64,000 nt of DNA from Prauserella isguenensis (GCF_014191605.1 NZ_JACHWU010000002.1:846647-910646); one strand, 5' to 3'. Counted from the first letter of the stretch, positions 19,371 to 28,845 are shown. A program made the numbers and translations. Notes: generated by a model from the sequence alone, not told the origin.

Positions 19371-21059
19371 GTGCATGTGATCGTCACCCGGGATCCCACC
19401 GGCCGCTTCTCGGTACGCATCCCGGACGGCGAGCGGGACGCGGACGTGGCCGCCATGACCGACGACCTGCCCGCGACGCTGTCGGCCGACCAGCTGGCCG
19501 CCGTCGCCACGCGGTGGGAATCCCGGCGTCCACGGTGGGTGCTGCCGTCGGTGGAGCGCGACTATCCGGCACTGGTCGACCGCGGCGTCCGGCTGCGGCG
19601 GTGTCACGATCTGTCGCTCGTCGAAGGGCTGCTACTGGCGTTCGCGGGCGAGCACGACCGCTCGCGCACCCTCGCCGCGGCGTACGCGCGCGTGCGCGGC
19701 CTCGCACCTCCGGTCGAGTCGGTGCACGTGGCCGCACCGGACGAACAGCCCGCCCTGTTCGACCCGCAGAGCTCGGGACTGCCCGCCGACGTCGACGCGA
19801 CCGAGGCCGCCGAGGTGGTGCTGGCCGACCAGCGGACACGGCTGGACCGGCTCGACACGTCGGGGCGGCTCCGGCTGCTGGTGGCGGCCGAGTCGGCGAG
19901 CGCACTCGCGGCCGTGGAGATGTCGGCCGACGGGCTGCCGTGGCGCAGCGACCGCCACGAGGCGTTGTTGACCGAGGTGCTCGGACCGCGGGTGCCCGCC
20001 GGTGCGCGGCCCGCCGCCCTCGCCGCGCTGACGCAGCGGATCGACGAGGCGTTCGGCAGGCCGGTGAACCCCGACCACCCGGAGAGCATCGTGCGTGCGT
20101 TCGGCAGGGCCGGGATCTCGGTGCCGTCGGCGCGGGCGCACGTGCTGCGGCGGATCGACCACCCCGCGGTCGCCCCGCTGCTGGAGTACAAGGAGCTGGC
20201 GCGGCTCCACGCCGCGCACGGGTGGGCGTGGTTGGACCAGTGGGTCCGGGGTGACCGGTTCCGCCCGGTGTACGTCGTCGGCGGCGTCGTGTCGGGTCGC
20301 TGGGCGAGCCGCGGCGGTGCGGCGCTGCAGATTCCGCGGGTGCTCCGCGGATGCGTGACCGCCGATCACGGCTGGAAGCTGGTCGTCGCGGACGCCGCGC
20401 AGCTGGAACCGCGGATCCTCGCGGCGTTGTCCGGGGACCGCCGGCTGGCCGAGGTCTCCCGATCGGAGGACCTGTACTCGAGCCTGGCCGCCGAGCTGCA
20501 TCCCGGCGCTGTGGAGCGGCACCGGCCCGACGCGAAGATCGCGATGCTGTCGGCGATGTACGGCGGCACCGCGGGCGAGGCGGCGGCCACGCTCGCCCTG
20601 CTGCGGCGCCGCTTCCCCGACGCGGTGTCCTATGTGGAGCACGCCGCCACGGTGGGCGAACGCGGGGAGGCTGTCCGTTCCCGGCTGGGCCGCACGTCTC
20701 CTCCTCCGTCCGAGGCGTGGCGCGAGCTCACCGGTGGCGACGGAGCCGAGGACGCGGCACGACGTGCCGCGCGCGACTGGGGCCGGTTCACGCGCAACTT
20801 CGCCGTGCAGGCCAGCGCGGCCGATTGGACGGCGGTGCTGCTCGCGACGCTCCGCACGCGGCTGCCGGAGCCTGCCCGGCTGGTGTTCTTCGTGCACGAC
20901 GAGGTGCTCGTGCACACCCCCGCCGGCCTCGCCGACGCCGTGGTCGCATGCCTCGAGGAGTCGGTCGCCGATACGACCCGTCTGGTGTTCGGCGCCGCGT
21001 GCCCGGTGCGATTCCCCATGCCCGCCGGTGTCGTCGACTCCTACGCCGACGCCAAGTGA
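19371..21059 (+). CDS. Actinobacterial bifunctional 3'-5' exonuclease/DNA polymerase (PolA-like)
   Basis: A family A DNA polymerase-like protein of 562 aa (GTG at 19371; a GTG at 19347 would add eight residues). The C-terminal half has recognisable motifs: motif A VADAAQLEPRILAALSGD near residue 340, motif B RHRPDAKIAMLSAMYGG near 385, and motif C FFVHDEVLVHTP near 507. The N-terminal region (DYPALVDRGVRLRRCHDLSL) corresponds to the exonuclease-like domain. It is shorter than true Pol I and matches the actinobacterial group annotated as bifunctional exonuclease/polymerase. Its cellular role, probably repair, is not well defined. It stands alone between an acyl-CoA ligase and a beta-propeller gene. 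Confidence 0.85.
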   Translation: MHVIVTRDPTGRFSVRIPDGERDADVAAMTDDLPATLSADQLAAVATRWESRRPRWVLPSVERDYPALVDRGVRLRRCHDLSLVEGLLLAFAGEHDRSRTLAAAYARVRGLAPPVESVHVAAPDEQPALFDPQSSGLPADVDATEAAEVVLADQRTRLDRLDTSGRLRLLVAAESASALAAVEMSADGLPWRSDRHEALLTEVLGPRVPAGARPAALAALTQRIDEAFGRPVNPDHPESIVRAFGRAGISVPSARAHVLRRIDHPAVAPLLEYKELARLHAAHGWAWLDQWVRGDRFRPVYVVGGVVSGRWASRGGAALQIPRVLRGCVTADHGWKLVVADAAQLEPRILAALSGDRRLAEVSRSEDLYSSLAAELHPGAVERHRPDAKIAMLSAMYGGTAGEAAATLALLRRRFPDAVSYVEHAATVGERGEAVRSRLGRTSPPPSEAWRELTGGDGAEDAARRAARDWGRFTRNFAVQASAADWTAVLLATLRTRLPEPARLVFFVHDEVLVHTPAGLADAVVACLEESVADTTRLVFGAACPVRFPMPAGVVDSYADAK

Positions 21060-21117
21060 GGGTCGTACCGACCGGGGAGGTCGCCGTCCCACGCCACCGC
21101 CGTGTCGGCGCACGCTC

Positions 21118-22110
21118 TCAGATCAGCGCCGTGACGTCGGGTTCCGAACCGGTCGAGATGGTGCCGGTCGTCTCGAACGTCTCGAGGTCGAGGATCGCGA
21201 CCGTGTCGATGTCCAACAGGGTCACGAACGCCGTCGGCTCCGTGGGGTGGAACGAGATGCCCGCGGGAGTGCCGTCGAACGTGACGGACCGTTCCTCCCG
21301 CAGCTCGGCGTCGTACCGGGTGACGGTGCGGTTCTCGATGTCGGTGGTCAGCAACCTGTCCTGGCCCGGGACGACGTAGACGCGCAGCGGGTCGCCGGGC
21401 ACGTCCTGCCGCTGGTGTTCCTTCAACGTCCGCGCGTCGAGCGTGACGAGTTGTTTGTCCCGGCGGGCGCCGACGTACAGCCACTGCTCGTCGCGGCTGA
21501 GCGCACAGCTCTCCGGCAGCCGTCCCGGCGATGCGATCACGGGCGGCTGGGCGGCGTCGTGCGGGTCGACCCGGCTCACGGTGTGCGACAGCAGGCCGGT
21601 GACGTACGCCAGGGACCCGTCGTGGTTGGTCACCACCATGTGGGTCTTGATCCCGCCGGTGGGTACGGCGGCAGACGGGGCCTCCGCGTGCGCCGGATCG
21701 TCGACACGCAGCAGAACCGCCTTCTCCTCACTCAGGACGTAGAGCCGGTCCTGATCGTCGATCGCGATGCCGTGCAGGCGGTTGAACGGGCTGAGGTCGA
21801 TGGTCCGGACGAGTCGCCGCGCCGCGAGGTCGACGACGAACACGCTCGAGCCGCCGGTGCCCACGTCGCCGGACATCCGCACGCCGTAGTGTCCGATGTA
21901 GGCCAGCCGCCGCGCGCCGTCGACGACCATCTCGTGCGGATACTCGCCGAGCTCGATCCGCTCGAGCAGGGTGCCGCCGGCAACGTCGTGGAAGGACACG
22001 GCGTGGCCGCTCTTCTCCACCACGACCAGCGTCCCCTCGACCCGGCTTCCCCGGTCAACCGTCTCGTCCGTCGCCTGTCGCCCCACGTCGATCCGCCTCT
22101 CCCTCGTCAC
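21118..22110 (-). CDS. YncE/YVTN-type beta-propeller protein
   Basis: A 330-aa protein made of repeated blades of about 40-45 residues, such as LVVVEKSGHAVSFHDV, LAYIGHYGVRM, RLYVLSEEKAVLLRV, LAYVTGLLSHTVSRV, WLYVGARRDKQLVTL and TAFVTLLDIDTVAIL. This is the seven-bladed YVTN/lactonase-like fold. There is no signal peptide, so a cytoplasmic location is likely. No catalytic residues are identifiable and no function is proposed. Its neighbours are a polymerase (convergent) and an SDR gene in the same direction 44 bp downstream. Confidence 0.78.
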   Translation of the reverse strand: MTRERRIDVGRQATDETVDRGSRVEGTLVVVEKSGHAVSFHDVAGGTLLERIELGEYPHEMVVDGARRLAYIGHYGVRMSGDVGTGGSSVFVVDLAARRLVRTIDLSPFNRLHGIAIDDQDRLYVLSEEKAVLLRVDDPAHAEAPSAAVPTGGIKTHMVVTNHDGSLAYVTGLLSHTVSRVDPHDAAQPPVIASPGRLPESCALSRDEQWLYVGARRDKQLVTLDARTLKEHQRQDVPGDPLRVYVVPGQDRLLTTDIENRTVTRYDAELREERSVTFDGTPAGISFHPTEPTAFVTLLDIDTVAILDLETFETTGTISTGSEPDVTALI

Positions 22111-22154
22111 CCGGGTGTTCCCGGCGCCAGGCTATGGGAGGGAGCGGCCCGGGT

Positions 22155-22937
22155 TCAGGCGGGTGGGGTGAAGCGGCCGTCGACGGCGGTCCAGCCGCCG
22201 TCGACCATGACGGTGGAGCCGGTGACGTAGCTGGCCGCGTCGGAGGCCAGGAACACCACGGCGCCGGCGAGTTCCGACGGTTTCGACCAGCGGCCCATCG
22301 CGCTCTTGGTGGCGTAGGCGCGGTACCAGTCGGGATGGGCCTTGATCTGGTCGGTCAGCGGAGTCTCGACCACGCCCGGAGCGATCGCGTTGACCCGCAC
22401 GCCCGCCTCCCCGAACTCGGAGGCGGCGGTCTTCACCACCTGGATGGCGCCGGCCTTGGTGGCCGCGTAGACGGACTGACCCGGTTCGACGACCTGGGCG
22501 CGCACCGAGGAGAACACGATGATGCTGCCGGAGCCCCGGTCCACCATCCACCGGCCGAACGCCTGCAGCACGGTGAAGGTGGCTTTGAGGTTCAGTGCCA
22601 CGACCCGGTCGAACTCCTCCGACGTGTAGTCGAGGATGCGTTTGCGCACGTTCATCGCCGCGGTGAGCACGAGAACGTCGACCGTGCCGAGGTCGGCGGC
22701 CGCCCGGTGCACGGCGTCGACATCGGTGACGTCCAGTTCCAGCGCGTCGCCGCCGATCTCGTCCGCGGTGGTCTTGGCCGTGGCCGCGTCCTTGTCGGCG
22801 CAGATCACCCGGGCGCCCTGGGCGGCGAGGGCCAATCCGGCCTCGCGGCCGATGCCACCGGCGCCGACGAGCAGCGCGCGCTTGCCGTCCAGGCGGAACA
22901 GGTCGGTGTACGGGTTCGCTGTCATGGGATCGCTCAT
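22155..22937 (-). CDS. Short-chain dehydrogenase/reductase coupled to an aldehyde dehydrogenase
   Basis: A 260-aa classical SDR. It has a variant nucleotide motif ALLVGAGGIGREAGLALA (residues 21-38, GAGGIG in place of the usual TGxxxGIG), an Asp in ICADKD suggesting NAD(H), and the catalytic triad in VFSSVRAQVVEP, SVYAATKAG. The C-terminus VTGSTVMVDGGWTAVDGRF is typical. Its start overlaps the stop of the upstream aldehyde dehydrogenase by 4 bp (ATGA). The pair probably oxidises an alcohol or hydroxy acid and its aldehyde in sequence. The substrate is not recognisable. Confidence 0.87.
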   Translation of the reverse strand: MSDPMTANPYTDLFRLDGKRALLVGAGGIGREAGLALAAQGARVICADKDAATAKTTADEIGGDALELDVTDVDAVHRAAADLGTVDVLVLTAAMNVRKRILDYTSEEFDRVVALNLKATFTVLQAFGRWMVDRGSGSIIVFSSVRAQVVEPGQSVYAATKAGAIQVVKTAASEFGEAGVRVNAIAPGVVETPLTDQIKAHPDWYRAYATKSAMGRWSKPSELAGAVVFLASDAASYVTGSTVMVDGGWTAVDGRFTPPA

Positions 22938-24397
22938 TCCGGCCGGATGACGGCCATGCGGGTGACGGTGAGCTCTTCGATGGCGAACCGGGGGCCTTCG
23001 CGCCCGATCCCGGAGTCCTTGACACCGCCGTACGGCATGATGTCGGAACGGAAGCCCGGCACCTCGTTGATGACCACTCCCCCGACGTCGAGTTCCTCGA
23101 TCGCCCGAACGGCCGTCGCGAGCGAGGCGGTGAACACGCTGGCGTGCAGGCCGTAACGGGAGCGGTTGACCAGCTCGATCGCCGCGGGCAGATCCGGAAC
23201 CGATCGGACTGCCACGACCGGGGCGAAGATCTCCTCACACCAGGCGTTCTCGGACTCGGGAACGTCGAGCAGAACGGTCGGCTCCACGGTGCGTCCGCAG
23301 GTCCCCCCGCCGTGCAGGATCGTCGCGCCCGCGGCCTCCGCCGAGGCGATCCAGTCGAGCACGCGCCGTGTGGCCGACTCGTCGATGAGGGGTGCGACTC
23401 GGGTCCCGGGATCGCGCGGATCGCCGACGGTCAGCTCGTCGATGCGTGCCGACAGGCGGGCCGCGAACTCGTCGCGCACCGCCTCACAGACGATCACGCG
23501 TTGCACCGCGATACACGCCTGCCCGTTGAAGTAGAAACCGCCGCGCAGCACGGCGTCGACGGCCTTGTCGAGGTGGGCATCGACGTCGACGACGAGAGCC
23601 GCGTTGGAACCGAGTTCCAACAGCACCTTCCGGGGTGCCGCCTCCCGCGCGATCCGGTGTCCCACGTCGGCCGAACCGGTGAACGACACCGCGGCGACTC
23701 GCGGATCCGTCACCAACGTGCGGCCCACGTCGGCATCGCCGGTCACGACCTGCACGATCTCGGGCGGAGCACCGTGCCGTGCCGCGACGGTCCGCACGAT
23801 GTCGGCCAACTGCAGGGTCGCCAGCGGGGTCGCGGGCGCGGGCTTGCAGACGACCGGGCAGCCCGCGGCGATGGTCGGTGCGATCTTGTGGCTGGCCAGC
23901 AGCAGCGGCGCGTTGAACCCGGCGATGCCCACGACGAGCCCGATCGGCTTGCGGGTCCAGAAGCCGATCATGCCCGCACCCGATGCCTGGGCGTCGAGCG
24001 GAACCGTCTCCCCGTGGATGTGGGCGACCTCCTCCGCGGTCGCCGACCAGGTGAAGAGGGTGCGTGCGAACTCGACCTCGCAGTCGCCCCGGGTCTTGCC
24101 CGTCTCGGCGATGAGCAGTTCGACGAACTCCTCCGACCGTGCCCGCAGCTCGCGTTCGACGTCGAGCAACAACTCCCGACGGGCCGCCGACGTCAGCTTC
24201 CCGACCGGCCGGACCGCTGCGGCCCCTGCCTCCAACGCCGCCTCGGCGTGCTCGACGGATCCGACGGCCGCGTGTCCCACCACCGATCCGTCGTAGGGGA
24301 ACACGACCGGCGCGGTGTCCGCGCCGGTGAGCAGACCGGACCCGATCGGCAACCCGGATCTGATCTCGGGCAGTGCGAAGCCCGCGTTCGAACCCAT
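22934..24397 (-). CDS. NAD(P)+-dependent aldehyde dehydrogenase
   Basis: A 487-aa ALDH. Landmarks are GIAGFNAPLLLASHKIAPTIAA, VSFTGSADVGHRIA, the glutamate region LLELGSNAALVV (Ser in place of the usual second Gly), the catalytic cysteine in YFNGQACIAVQR and the C-terminal INEVPGFRSDIMPYGGVKDSGIGREG. It resembles lactaldehyde/benzaldehyde-type ALDHs, but I cannot assign a substrate. It overlaps the downstream SDR by 4 bp. Upstream lie a degraded GntR gene and an intact FadR-type regulator. Confidence 0.88.
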   Translation of the reverse strand: MGSNAGFALPEIRSGLPIGSGLLTGADTAPVVFPYDGSVVGHAAVGSVEHAEAALEAGAAAVRPVGKLTSAARRELLLDVERELRARSEEFVELLIAETGKTRGDCEVEFARTLFTWSATAEEVAHIHGETVPLDAQASGAGMIGFWTRKPIGLVVGIAGFNAPLLLASHKIAPTIAAGCPVVCKPAPATPLATLQLADIVRTVAARHGAPPEIVQVVTGDADVGRTLVTDPRVAAVSFTGSADVGHRIAREAAPRKVLLELGSNAALVVDVDAHLDKAVDAVLRGGFYFNGQACIAVQRVIVCEAVRDEFAARLSARIDELTVGDPRDPGTRVAPLIDESATRRVLDWIASAEAAGATILHGGGTCGRTVEPTVLLDVPESENAWCEEIFAPVVAVRSVPDLPAAIELVNRSRYGLHASVFTASLATAVRAIEELDVGGVVINEVPGFRSDIMPYGGVKDSGIGREGPRFAIEELTVTRMAVIRPE

Positions 24398-24739
24398 CAG
24401 CGACTCTCCTCATGACCGCGTCGTCACAGGTGTGCCGCCAGCACGACCGGGGCACCTTCGGGAACCGGTTACTGGTCGGACCAGCACGCGACGGCACGAG
24501 CCTGCCGAATTCCCGGAATGCGGTCAAGGAGCCCACGGAACATCGCAGCTCGACCCGGCTCGCCTGCCACGGATCATCCGGTGAGCGCTTCGGAACTTGA
24601 CGTAGGCCGCTGGGTGCGCGACTCTGCGCATCGCAGTATCGCATCGCTGTATCCAATCGCTGTCCATCCAGAGCACGACAGCCGGGCTCGACGTCCGGAA
24701 CTCGGACATCCGATGGCTCGACCGAGAGGCGGCGGCGTG
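24398..24739. other. Intergenic region without a recognisable gene
   Basis: The gap upstream of the aldehyde dehydrogenase presumably holds its promoter. All frames are open only in short, unconserved stretches. Its composition is somewhat lower in GC than its neighbours around 24600-24680. No repeat or hairpin was recognised. Confidence 0.5.
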
Positions 24740-25211
24740 GGCCGAGGTACACATACGGACAGGGCGGCGCGCATTCCGCTGGCCGACGAGGTCGCGGACT
24801 CGCCGCGCGCCTGGCAGCCGAGCGGTCGTCCGCGGAGTGGGTACGCGGCCTCCGCAGAACGATCGACGTCCAGCGCGCGGCCGTCGATCCGTGGTCGGCA
24901 CGGGACTACACCCAGTCCAATGTGGACTTCCACGAAGAGATCATCCATCTCGCCGGCAACGAGTTCGTCCTGAATCAGCTCACCCTCCTGCGCATGACGG
25001 CCCAGGTGTTCGCGCCGGTCGCGTTGATCCGGCCGGACAGCGCGCGCTGCGTGCCATCGCCGAGCACGCCGCGATCACCGACGCCGTCGAGGCGGGCGAC
25101 GGTCCGGAAGCGGAACGCCTCGCCAGGGCGCACATCGAAACGACCATCCGCCAGCTCAAGGGGCACCGGGCGGCATCGACCGCGACCGCGGAGTCCGCCG
25201 CCGTCTCCTGA
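24740..25211 (+). pseudogene. Degraded GntR-family regulator, FCD ligand-binding domain remnant
   Basis: One frame around 24790-25030 reads GLAARLAAERSSAEWVRGLR, then YTQSNVDFHEEIIHLAGNEFVLNQ and LTLLRMTAQVFAPVALIRP. A second frame from about 25040 to the stop at 25211 continues RALRAIAEHAAITDAVEAGD and AERLARAHIETTIRQLKG. Together they form an FCD domain (metal-binding D/H positions and the GD-x-x-x-A-x-x-L-x-x-x-HI motif), broken by at least one frameshift near 25035. No intact winged-helix domain is visible upstream. The left boundary is approximate. It is probably a decayed regulator of the ALDH/SDR pair; sequencing error could explain the frameshift but not the missing N-terminus. Confidence 0.7.
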
Positions 25212-25560
25212 ACACCGTCCGGCTCTGCGCACCGTCGTCGACAAGGAGACCCCCGCATGCGTACCCACCACGTGGCCGTCCGTGCTGGCCGAGCTGCCTG
25301 CCCTTTCCGGGCCGGAGATGGGCGGGCGACACCGCCGGAATCGGCCGCCGGATCGCCGACCCCGACATGTCGCTGATGAACGCGCTCGCCGCGCTCACCC
25401 CGGCCCCGCGGACACGACTGACGTCCGGTGAACACCGCCGGACGACGCCCTCGCCCGGGTGCCCTCCAGCGCGCCGGACGGACGCGTCACGTGCCGTGGT
25501 CGTTATCCTCGGCGGATCATCTCCGAGCGGCCCGCCGTGAGACCGGGAAAGGCAGCGCAT
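25212..25560. other. Intergenic region, possible gene debris
   Basis: Between the GntR remnant and the FadR-type gene no intact gene is seen. One stretch reads VLAELPALSGPEMG and another RIADPDMSLMNALAALTPAP in different frames. These look like protein-coding debris but match no family I recognise. The promoter of the following regulator should lie near 25500. Confidence 0.4.
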
Positions 25561-26331
25561 GTGACCGGCACAGCCGACTCCCCCGACGACCGCGTCTTCC
25601 AGCGGGTCATCGACTGGGTGCAGCACGGCATCGCCGTCGGTGAACTCAACCCCGGCGACCGCCTGCCGAGCGAACGGGAACTCGTCGACAAGTTCGGCAT
25701 CGGAAGGGCCTCGATCCGCGAGGCTTTGCGGGTGCTGGAGAACATGGAGCTCATCCGGTCACAGCCCCGCGACCCGCGCGGTCCCTTGGTTCTGCCCGTC
25801 TCGGTCGGCCCGATGCGGCGCTCGATCGCCATGCTCACCTCGACGGGCGGACTCGGACTCGCCGACCTGGTGCAGTTCCGGATGATCGCCGACGCCTCGG
25901 CCAATCTGCTCGCCGCAGCGCGGCGCAGCGACGAACAGCTCCTCGGTCTCGAACGGAACACGGCCCGCATGCGCGAATGCATGAACCTGGGCTACGCCGA
26001 GTTCAGCCAGGCCGACATGGAGTTCCACGAACTCGTCGCCGAAGCGGGCGGCAACAAGCTCGTCCAGGTCTACGGCGACGTCACACGCGAGGCGGTCCTT
26101 CGGTTGATCCGTCGGACGATTCTCGACGCCGCCGACCAGACGGCGTTGATGCTGCAGTCCGTCCGCCACCACCGCGCCGTCTTCGCCGCCATCGCCGACC
26201 AGGACGGGCTGCGCGCGTCACGCCTCGCCCGCGAGAGTCTCTACTCCTACTACGCGGACCACGTCTCCCCGGCGGACCGGGCGATCATGGCCGACCTGGT
26301 TCGCGAATGCGGGGGCACGGTCTCCTCCTGA
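25561..26331 (+). CDS. FadR-type GntR-family transcriptional regulator
   Basis: A 256-aa regulator with an N-terminal winged helix (FQRVIDWVQHGIAVGELNPG, RLPSERELVDKFGIGRASIREALRVLENM split across residues 15-70) and a C-terminal FCD domain with metal-binding residues in ADMEFHELVAEAGGN and VRHHRAVFAAIADQD. I use the GTG at 25561 with GGGAAAGG upstream; earlier starts add unrelated residues. It is convergent with the lactate 2-monooxygenase gene, and LldR-like GntR proteins commonly respond to lactate or other hydroxy acids. Its target could be that gene or the SDR/ALDH pair. Confidence 0.85.
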   Translation: MTGTADSPDDRVFQRVIDWVQHGIAVGELNPGDRLPSERELVDKFGIGRASIREALRVLENMELIRSQPRDPRGPLVLPVSVGPMRRSIAMLTSTGGLGLADLVQFRMIADASANLLAAARRSDEQLLGLERNTARMRECMNLGYAEFSQADMEFHELVAEAGGNKLVQVYGDVTREAVLRLIRRTILDAADQTALMLQSVRHHRAVFAAIADQDGLRASRLARESLYSYYADHVSPADRAIMADLVRECGGTVSS

Positions 26332-26365
26332 GACTCCGGCAGCAGCCGGCCGCCGCCCCGGCCCG

Positions 26366-27535
26366 TCAGAGGACGCGTTCCAGACCGGCCGCGCGGAGGC
26401 GCTCCAGGGTCGGATAACCGTCGATCGCCATCAGCAGGTCAGCCTCGGCCAGGAACGAACGCAGGTGGTGCACCACGCCGTCCTCTCCGCCGACCGCGAG
26501 CGCGTGCACGTAGGGCCGTCCGGTGCCGACGAGCGTTGCCCCCATTGCCAGCGCCTTCACCATGTCCGAACCACTCCGCACGCCCGAGTCGAACAGCACG
26601 GGGATCTCGTCGTCGGCCGCTTCGACCACCCTGGGCAGGGTCTGCAGTGCGGGTAGCCCTCCGTTGGCCTGCCGACCACCGTGATTGGAGCAGTAGACAC
26701 CGTCCACCCCGAGGTCCTTGGCTTTGCGCACGTCATCGGGATGGCTGATGCCCTTGAGCACGATCGGCAGCGACGTCGCCTCCCGGATCCAGTCGAGGTC
26801 GGACCAGGACGTCGCGTAGCCGAACACACTGGCCCACAACGCCGCCGTGGCCATCGGATCGGCCTCCGGGTCGCCACCGAGGCGGGACCGGAAGTGTTCG
26901 TCGGTCACGTAGTTGGCCAGGCAGTACCCGCGCAACTGCGGGAAGTTCGCCGTGTTCAGGTCGCGGGGACGCCAGCCGGTGACCCAGGTGTCCAAGGTGA
27001 CCACCAGAGCCGAGTATCCCGCCTGCTCGGCCCGCCGGATCAGGCTCAGTGCCAGGTCCCGGTCGTTGGGCGGGTACAGCTGGAAGAAGCCCGGTGTGTC
27101 ACCGAGTTCGGCGGCGATGTCCTCCAACGGGTCCTGCGACAACGTCGAAGCGACCATCGGAACCCCGGTGCGCGCGGCGGCACGGGCGGTGGCCAGGTCG
27201 CCGTGGAAGTCCTGCGAGCAGATCCCCAACACGCCGATCGGGCAGAGGAACAACGGGTGCTCGAGCTCGATGCCGAACAGGCTCGTCGACAGGTCCCGCT
27301 CGTAGGCGCCTTCCATCATCCGCGGGACCAGCCCCCACCTGGAGAACGCCTCGACGTTGGCCCGCTGCGTGCCCTCGTCCCCGGCACCCGACTTCACGTA
27401 CGACAGCACCCACGGTGGCAGCGCCTCGGCCGCGCGGTGCTCCATCGTCGCCGCATCCGCCGGGAACCGAGGCTGCACACCCCGCATCCCGTTCAGGTAG
27501 ATCTCCAGCTGGTAGTCGCCGTAACGCGGGGACAT
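26366..27535 (-). CDS. Lactate 2-monooxygenase (FMN-dependent alpha-hydroxy acid oxidase family)
   Basis: A 389-aa FMN enzyme that converts L-lactate and O2 to acetate, CO2 and water. It follows the mycobacterial lactate monooxygenase closely from memory: YGDYQLEIYLNG, LPPWVLSYVKSGAGDEGTQR, NVEAFSRWGLVPRMM, LDTWVTGWRPRDLN, and GVYCSNHGGRQANGGLPAL. Active-site residues Lys261, His285 and Arg288 are in place. The ATG at 27535 has GGAGG 8-12 bases upstream. It is monocistronic and convergent with a FadR-type regulator, which may control hydroxy-acid use. Lactate oxidase activity (H2O2 release) is the main alternative. Confidence 0.92.
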   Translation of the reverse strand: MSPRYGDYQLEIYLNGMRGVQPRFPADAATMEHRAAEALPPWVLSYVKSGAGDEGTQRANVEAFSRWGLVPRMMEGAYERDLSTSLFGIELEHPLFLCPIGVLGICSQDFHGDLATARAAARTGVPMVASTLSQDPLEDIAAELGDTPGFFQLYPPNDRDLALSLIRRAEQAGYSALVVTLDTWVTGWRPRDLNTANFPQLRGYCLANYVTDEHFRSRLGGDPEADPMATAALWASVFGYATSWSDLDWIREATSLPIVLKGISHPDDVRKAKDLGVDGVYCSNHGGRQANGGLPALQTLPRVVEAADDEIPVLFDSGVRSGSDMVKALAMGATLVGTGRPYVHALAVGGEDGVVHHLRSFLAEADLLMAIDGYPTLERLRAAGLERVL

Positions 27536-27740
27536 GACCCGACCTCCCGAGCACACAGCCCACGAACGCGGGCGAACGAACCGTCGTACCCACGGCCGTG
27601 CGGGCCGCGGTGCCCACCAAGATCGCCGGTGACATGCCGCCCGTCAACCGGGTCCATGCCGGCAACGACGCAGCCGTGTCGGCCAGTCCGCATCCGCACT
27701 GCGCCACGCGAGGCCGTTCACCGCCGGGCCGGGGTTTCGA

Positions 27741-28565
27741 TCACGGCTTGTAGCCGACGGCGGCGAGGACGCCGGACAGTGCGGGTTCGTCGCCCACGTC
27801 CCCCGGGGAGTCGGGGTGCCATTGCGGGGTGAACACGACACCGGGGTCGACGAGCTCGAACCCGGCCATCAGCTCGCGGACGTCGTCGCGGCTGCGCAGG
27901 TGGATGGGTTCGGTCGTGTCCTTGCTCAGCTCGACCGCCCGGAACATCTCCTCGTCCTGCTGATCGCCGGTGAAGCTCGACAGTGCCAGGTAGCTGCCGG
28001 AGGCCAGCGCGCCGCGGTAGCGGGCGATCATCGCGGCGGCGTCCCGCTCCTCCGGGGAGAAGTAGTGCACGAGCGCCGACATCAGCACCATCACCGGCTG
28101 GTCGAAATCGAGCAGTCGCCGCGTCGTCGGGTGACCGAGGACCTCGTCGACCCGCTCGGCATCGGCACCGATCATCTCGGCGCGATCGTCGCCTTCCAGC
28201 ACGATCTCGCTGTGCGCCACGGCGATGCGCTCGTTGTCGACGTAGACCACCCTCGAGTCCGGATCGACCTCCTGGGCGATCTCGTGTACCTGCCCCACGG
28301 TCGGCATACCCGATCCCAGGTCGAGGAACTGCCGGATCCCCTGCTGCGCCCCGTAACGCACCACACGACGCAGCCAGTAGCGATTCAGCAGAGCGGTGTC
28401 GCGGGCGCGGGGCATGGCCGTCATGAGCTCGTCCACGAGCTGCCGGTCCATCGCGTAGTTGAGGTCGCCGCCGAGCACATAGTCGTACATCCGGGCAGGA
28501 TTCGGCTTGTCCAGGTGGAGATCCTTACCCGCGAGCTTCCCGACCTCGCTGTCACCCGCAGTCAT
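27741..28565 (-). CDS. SAM-dependent methyltransferase, DUF574 (PF04672) family
   Basis: A 274-aa actinobacteria-specific protein. The N-terminal hallmark KPNPARMYDYVLGGDLNYAMD (residues 20-40) and motif I FLDLGSGMPTVGQVHEIAQ, followed by RVVYVDNERIAVAH, define the DUF574 methyltransferase family. The core DFDQPVMVLMSALVHYF is also typical. The biological substrate of this abundant family is unknown. It stands alone; a 205-bp gap without recognisable genes separates it from lactate monooxygenase. Confidence 0.9.
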   Translation of the reverse strand: MTAGDSEVGKLAGKDLHLDKPNPARMYDYVLGGDLNYAMDRQLVDELMTAMPRARDTALLNRYWLRRVVRYGAQQGIRQFLDLGSGMPTVGQVHEIAQEVDPDSRVVYVDNERIAVAHSEIVLEGDDRAEMIGADAERVDEVLGHPTTRRLLDFDQPVMVLMSALVHYFSPEERDAAAMIARYRGALASGSYLALSSFTGDQQDEEMFRAVELSKDTTEPIHLRSRDDVRELMAGFELVDPGVVFTPQWHPDSPGDVGDEPALSGVLAAVGYKP

Positions 28566-28653
28566 CGCACACCCCAGCCCTTCGAATCCGGCACTTCGTC
28601 GCCGTACATCGTAGGGATATCACCCGGACGCGTCGGCACCCCGCGGGCCGGGG

Positions 28654-28702
28654 CTCCGTAGCCGTCCCGGCGGGCTCGGCGCACCGCGGGACGGTTACGG
28701 AG
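28654..28702. terminator. Hairpin terminator of the zinc-free ribosomal protein operon
   Basis: A 16-bp stem with one G-T wobble (28654-28669 with 28687-28702) and a 17-nt loop lies 19-67 bp after the L36 stop codon on the minus strand. Confidence 0.72.
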
Positions 28703-28720
28703 GCGTGCTGTCCGGACCCG

Positions 28721-28843
28721 TCAGCCCTGGCGCGCCTTGAAGCGCGGATTGCTCTTGTTGATGACGTACAACTTGCCTCGGCGGCGCACCACCTGCGAGC
28801 CGGGCTTGTTCTTCACCGACCGCAACGACTTCCTGACCTTCAT
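28721..28843 (-). CDS. rpmJ: 50S ribosomal protein L36, zinc-free (C-) paralogue
   Basis: A 40-aa L36 with the usual ends [10 protein letters not shown] and NPRFKARQG. The zinc-binding CxxC/C/H ligands of the standard protein are replaced ([20 protein letters not shown] contains no Cys). Such C- paralogues replace the zinc-containing form during zinc starvation. AAGGAG lies 7 bases before the ATG. It is the last gene of a four-gene operon under Zur boxes, 2 bp after the L32 stop. Known biology of the family: Zur derepression releases zinc from ribosomes. Confidence 0.93.
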   Translation of the reverse strand: MKVRKSLRSVKNKPGSQVVRRRGKLYVINKSNPRFKARQG

Positions 28844-28845
28844 GT

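Noticed and set aside
24398..25560. Insertion sequence or recombination junction causing the GntR decay
   Set aside because: No transposase fragment, terminal inverted repeat or target-site duplication could be seen.
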